From Pyrenopolyporus hunteri (Eukaryota > Ascomycota > Sordariomycetes > Xylariales > Hypoxylaceae), in contig CADCXC010000005.1 in the NCBI GenBank assembly GCA_902806595.1, forward strand, positions 1 to 64,000: DNA of 64,000 nucleotides. The letters run 5' to 3'. The notes under the pieces are model-generated. The model did not search any database and was not told the origin of the DNA. It saw nothing but the letters and a program-made list of their open reading frames with translations. Each line of letters starts with the position of its first letter. Positions within the stretch are counted from its first letter, which is position 1. Below are positions 59,303 to 64,000 of this stretch, in pieces. Position numbers and translations under genes: made by a program.

Positions 59303-60020
59303 GACTTATAGGATATCTTATGGGGATGTTGTGTCTCTTCTGGGCTGAATGTTTCGCTTCATTTTTTCTATTAGTAGAAAGGGTAAGGGTAGACAGAAAG
59401 TTCCTAAAGTAAATTCCGTTCAGTTATCGTCGTTAAATTGACCGTGGTTTTGCAGCGGAATCCACTCAAAAGCCCTTGCCTTGGTTCTTCCCTTTTGCAT
59501 GTAGGTATGTTTCGGAAATGTTCTCGTGCGTATGAAGTAAGAGGTACTGCGTATCATACCAAAGCGACTCAACGTTAATGGCGGCAGCAGTCAGCTCCTC
59601 CCGCGGGAATGTAAGGCAACCAAGTTACCCCAACTGGGTGAAGGTGGTGAAGACGACTGGCGGACTACGGACTGCTGCGCCTCGATTACAGTGCTACTCT
59701 GCTGCCTCGATGCCTCCCCGGGGGGCTTTCTCCTAGCCGAAAAATGGGAGATTTAAAGTTGACTAATATCGAATCAAGCCCCCAACCAAAGCCGCGGAGA
59801 CACTATCATAAGAGGTAAAACGCTCTTTATTCTAGCCGATTACCGAGTGAGTTACTTACCTAGATGCTTAGTCTTACTAGCCCGGTCTCTTCCTCTGTTT
59901 ACGCTTAACCTCTTTCTTTAGGGGTGTTTCCGGGGTTGCCACTGGTACCGCTCGAGATCGCTCGCCAGGGTGAGTTCTAACCGGAAATCTGCGTCTGGAT
60001 TCGCATCCGCACCAGAAGCC
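59303..60020. other. Intergenic region
   Basis: Nothing recognisable. Confidence 0.55.
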
Positions 60021-61370
60021 GCGGGGCCCCCCGGGTAGATCACGCAGACCGCTCCATATGCAGATGAGCCATACTTTAGCATTGAGCCAGCTATTCCGGG
60101 TGGGTTTGATAGCGACTCCCGCTTCGAGGAGCCGCAGTCGGTTTATCCTCTTGCACGGCTTGGTTCGTCGTGGGCGGATGTGGGAAGTGGAGCGCTGCCT
60201 CTAAAACTAAGAGCCGTATACGGCGGAATTGATAAATTTCCGGGCGTTGAAGTCGCCAACCCTGCACAGGGGATGCTGCCCCTGTACGCTCCGGATGTCG
60301 CTAATTCTCTCATACCAAGGCTGCGTCTTATCTTCCATCCAAACCGACCAGGTGTCGGAAGCCACACTCATAACTAGAGGAGCATTAGGATCATACGTTT
60401 CAAGCCCCTTACACAACATAGATAAGGTATCTCTTTACACCGAGAGTGAGTATGGCTGCTCAATGAGTGGAAGCGAGGCCGAATTTGCAAGCAAAGTAGG
60501 TAGACAACGAGATTCCCTCCGGCGTTGGATACAAGCATATTTGCCTCTGGGGCGACAACTGGCCATGTAATAGCACGGGATTTGCAACGAAGGACGAACT
60601 AAACGAGGCCAAGTCTGTCAGATACCAGCATATCTCGACGGTTCCGAGAACGGCACGGGGAAGGCATCTCACGAATGGTTTATAGAGGAGCCTTACCCTT
60701 ACGATGACGAGGAAGGCTGGATTCGTGGTGGTATAGGGTTCGAAGGTGACAGCGGTGCTGCCATAATAGATTGTGAAACATAGGTCAGCTCTGGGGTCGC
60801 AACAGATACTATGGCCCCGGTCCTCGATACACTTTCTTTACGCCTATCTTCGACATCTTTGACGATATCCGAGAGCGATGCGGACAGGAGCGAAGGCCTC
60901 AGTTACCACAGTACCGCGACGAAGGGGACCGCTGGCCCATCTATCCGGTCTGCAGACAGTGCTTTGATCTTCGCGAATACCTCGAGAGTCGCCGTAGTTT
61001 GAGAGAGTCGTTAATATCCATGATAGGCGCGCAGGATGCGCGGCCTGGGGACGCAGACAATGACCTTACACCTGTATCAGAATTAGCGACCCCGCAAGAC
61101 CTATCCTGCTTGGTCCATCATGCCGGACCTGATGAGGCCAGTCAGTCGTTTAATGGTGGGATATCCCCAGCGCCAACCCATGCCTTCTATCCTATCTCGC
61201 AGACCCTATCCCCAGGGAACATTGAGCTGCGAAGTCATTACGCGCACGCTCTGAACGAGGATGACCTCTACGAAAGATGTCCGGATGCGAAAGGTGTTGC
61301 GGAAGTCTTACCAGCACCTATGGCAGACACCAATAGCCAACGGCCGGCCAAGAGGCGAAGGATGCTGTAA
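60021..61370 (+). pseudogene. Decayed paralogue of the adjacent trypsin-like gene
   Basis: Pieces in several frames follow the order of the upstream gene. Near 60470-60560 a degraded strand-turn region (EFASKVGRQ, then in another frame PSGVGYKHICLWGDNWPC). Near 60650-60780 FIEEPYPYDDEEGWIRGGIG and FEGDSGAAIIDCET, which is the catalytic-Ser GDSG box. After a frameshift at about 60782 come QLWGRNRYYGPGPRYTFFTP and IFDIFDDIRERCG, the same sequence that follows the active site in the upstream gene. The frame then stays open to 61370 and ends in a basic RPAKRRRML, which could be a nuclear signal. The N-terminal piece (60050-60375) is open but unlike the first copy. At least three frame breaks make it non-functional as a whole. 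Confidence 0.7.
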
Positions 61371-61422
61371 TTGTCTACCAGACACAACGAGCTATCGGAA
61401 CCGAGTAATCTTCCGTGTTCAA

Positions 61423-63493
61423 TCACCCAGGAAGACCCCCACGTGCCATCTTGCTTGCCCGCCTATCTCGACGGTTATGGTTGGCTCTAGACCCCTTATT
61501 TGTTTCCTTGCTTCTTCTGGCGCTCTCGGTGTCTTTATTACCGGAAGGGCCGGCAGCACTTCCTCTTCCGCGTCCGCTACCTCTACCTCGTCCCGGGCCG
61601 CCACGACTATGGCTGTGGCCACGAGATCCACCGCGGTTGTTATTACTTTCACCATCGACCTCCGAGTCCCCCGTTCCTGATCCTGCTAGGCTCGCCCGCC
61701 AAGCGGTCGAGGCTAAAGCAGGTTGGTCACCGGTGAACGTACTGTACTTCATCTCCAACTGTCTCATTTGACGTGGCGTCCTAGCCAGCATCAAGGCCCA
61801 CCCTTCAATTGCCTCGTCGGTCATCCCGGTCTGTTGTTTTAGTTTTGCTCTGCTCTGACCTCGTCTTGTGGCCGCATCTCTATCAAACATCTTCGGTTCA
61901 GCTTGGTAAGCTCTGAAGAGGGCCTCTTCAGCTGCATCCTTTCGTTTTTGGTCATCTACGTCTTCCGGGTTTCCATCGTTTACTGTCAGCCCGGCATCTG
62001 CAACATCATATGTGTCGTCTCGTTCATCATCATCTGCGTCGAATGCCGAAAGTGCGGATAGGATGGCCGCCTTATTAGGAGCGGACGACCGATCGTTTAA
62101 AATATCATCTGCTGATTTTTTGGGATTTCGCTTCCCAAAATGGACATTGGACATATCCACTGCCAGTTTGTCGAATTCATCGTCATCAAATATATTGTGC
62201 CTTACGGAGGTTTCTGGTGGTGGCGTCGGCCGAGGCGCGATATCCCTACTCTTCCTCCTACTTCTTTCCGGAGACCTATCGATCGATTTAGTATATTGGC
62301 AAATGATCACGTACGTAAATACCTAGGTAGACAAACAGCTCTTCGGCGCGGTCCGCGGTAGCTAAGTAAGGCGGCAGAGAGTCCTCAAGAAGATGCGCAA
62401 CTACTTGTTCGGTATCATCTCCGTACTCGTCTAGAAGCTTTGACACGAAGCCCGAACCTAGATCCGGGAATAAATCCTGTATCTGCGAGATTTGGCTCAT
62501 ACGGTGTATCCTCATCTCTTGAGGAATTTCTTCGTTCTCCGCCATAATCCCCTTCCCTTTGTCGATCTTCCGTTTTACAAGCGTTTTAGGTCTAGCATTA
62601 CCGCCGGGTTTTCGGAATCCTTCTAGGGCGGTAATGACAGACTTCCATCTCGTAGTGCTAGATCCAGAGCCCTCTAAACGATATTGTACCTGCTTGAGGA
62701 TCGGGGTGGCCGTAACCAATTCAGCCACCATGGAGTCGTTCACATTCAACGGACCGGCCTTGTGGCCGTCAGCCGCCACTTTCAAAGAGTAAAGTTGATC
62801 GGTTAGCATCGAGAAATTGGGGGGGTTACCCTCCGTCAGGCCGATAAGACATAGGTAGGCTGTTGTCACGATAGTCTTTCTTAAAGGGGGATTCATGATC
62901 TTGTAGCAACTAATAAGCCCATCTAAGAAATCGCTACCAGCCAAGAAGAAAGCAGCTATGTCAGGAGATGCATGAATGAGGTGATTCAACCTCTTCAAGC
63001 GCGACTCCAGCAATTTAAGGTCGCCCTTAAGACCCGAGTCAAGTGCTGTAATCAGCCATTTCTTGAGGGCATTCAGGGAGTTTGTGACTTGTAGTGTCTG
63101 AGAGACCCGGTTAACAAGAGTGGACGTTCTTCTTTTCGAAAATAGGCGGCAGAAATCAGAAAGAAATTCCCATTGAAGTAGGGATGAAGGGGGCGAAGAC
63201 ATGCGTGATAATCTAGCAATAAGGAGGAAGCACCGTCGGAGCAGAGATTTTGCGGTTTGAGAGGTGCCGAGCACGACAGCGCCATTTGACGAGACTTCTC
63301 TCACGAATGAGACGAGGAATGAGAGTAAGGATTCATCCTTAGCAGATAAGTGGGCAAACTGGTCTTCAGGTAGAGAAAGATGAGCTTCCGCCAAGGTAAG
63401 CCAGTTGAACAGACAGGCATCCCATTCAACAGGGACGATATGATCTCTCCACGGCACCTCAGGGAAAGGTGCAAAGGGAGGAAGAGTCGTCAT
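61423..63493 (-). CDS. cue3: CUE-domain protein, Cue3/ASCC2 type, two exons
   Basis: Homologue of the ubiquitin-binding subunit of the RQT complex (yeast Cue3/Rqt3, human ASCC2), which helps split stalled ribosomes. Exons 63493-62337 and 62275-61423 give 669 aa; the 61-nt intron has a GTTTGT donor, the only one in phase, a TACTAAA branch and a GATAG acceptor. The first 280 residues form the helical ASCC2-like domain. The CUE domain lies at about 325-375 (SQISQIQDLFPDLGSGFVSK, then LLDEYGDDTEQVVAHLLEDS), with the MFP-like loop reading LFP. Exon 2 has the family segment RHNIFDDDEFDKLAVD, the ERDDTYD acidic motif and TGMTDEAIEGWALML, then an RGG/RGRG-rich tail (about 590-640) suited to RNA binding. 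Start is the ATG at 63493. Confidence 0.87.
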
Positions 63494-64000
63494 TGCGCTT
63501 CGAGTTGGTAGGTGGTTAATGGAAGATGGAGAGGCGAGGCTAGTATGGATAAAACAACCCAAACCACGCCTTTAAGAAAGCTTATGTACGATTTTTCTAT
63601 CATTGAATCCTTCAACTCCGGGCACGGAATGATAAAACCAAGGCGATTACTGTTAGGTCCACATCATGGATCTTTGCCGGATGACTCTGCGCAGTTTCAG
63701 AGTTGTAATCTTTTGGGGAGAGTGATTACCTAGACATTAGGGTTAGTAGGTACCTACTAGGTAGGTACTGGGCACTACATACCTACCTAGGTACCTAGGT
63801 AGGTACGCAATAACACGGTATAAACATAAACAACAACACGTTACGTAAGGTCAGGCCCCTACAACACTTATGTACCCTATGTACATACATGTAGGTACCC
63901 GGGTACTTATCGTTGAGAGTTCCTTATCGTTAGGTCCTGCCTACGTACGGAGCCTCGTCGCCCCACCTTAGCCCTTATCCGAGCCCACACTATCGCAACC
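63494..64000. other. Intergenic region to the window end
   Basis: Contains a dense TACCTACCTAGGTACCTAGG run at 63742-63808. No gene. Confidence 0.65.

Overview
The window reads as the left end of a chromosome of a filamentous ascomycete (Pezizomycotina, most likely a sordariomycete). It opens with about 200 bp of (CCCTAA)n on the C-rich strand. Genes carry 50-150 nt introns with GTAAGT/GTATGT-type donors and GCTAAC/CTGAC branch sites, and transposons are degraded by repeat-induced point mutation (RIP). All gene models here were spliced by eye; exon limits are given per gene.

Layout. 1-204 telomere. 205-650 a subtelomeric repeat, partly repeated at 3322-4355 with large internal tandem expansions. 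649-1752 a complete three-exon short-chain dehydrogenase. 4361-5957 a RIP-destroyed DNA transposon with 62-bp terminal inverted repeats and a 5-bp target duplication. 7927-8852 and 9616-10893 two secreted proteins (one DUF1996). 11688-13508 a mitochondrial Mtf1-like protein. 14291-20047 a RIP-destroyed Ty3/Gypsy LTR retrotransposon, with a small undamaged TA-flanked MITE at 20710-21018.

From 21.8 kb the window is mostly gene space: GT90 glycosyltransferase; a 71-aa hydrophilic protein; a four-TM MARVEL-like membrane protein; arginase; an Avo2-like TORC2 ankyrin protein; a conserved fungal protein of unknown function; a DUF1993 protein with a reading-frame problem; deoxyribose-phosphate aldolase next to a fungal transcription factor; a DUF1479 dioxygenase-like protein; an amino-acid permease; an ApsB/Mto1 microtubule organiser; a trypsin-like protein with a decayed copy beside it; and a Cue3/ASCC2 ribosome-quality-control protein.

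The genes do not form one pathway. Several are core cell machinery (Mtf1, Avo2, ApsB/Mto1, Cue3) sitting within 12-63 kb of a telomere. Between them lie long gene-poor stretches with three decayed coding relics (about 32.9, 35 and 49 kb) and many TACCTAGGTA-type tetranucleotide repeats. The most unusual signals are the RIP pattern, in which nearly all surviving C sits in CpG, the 5-bp-TSD transposon, and the expanded subtelomeric repeat capped by (CCACA)/(CCACG) repeats instead of telomere.
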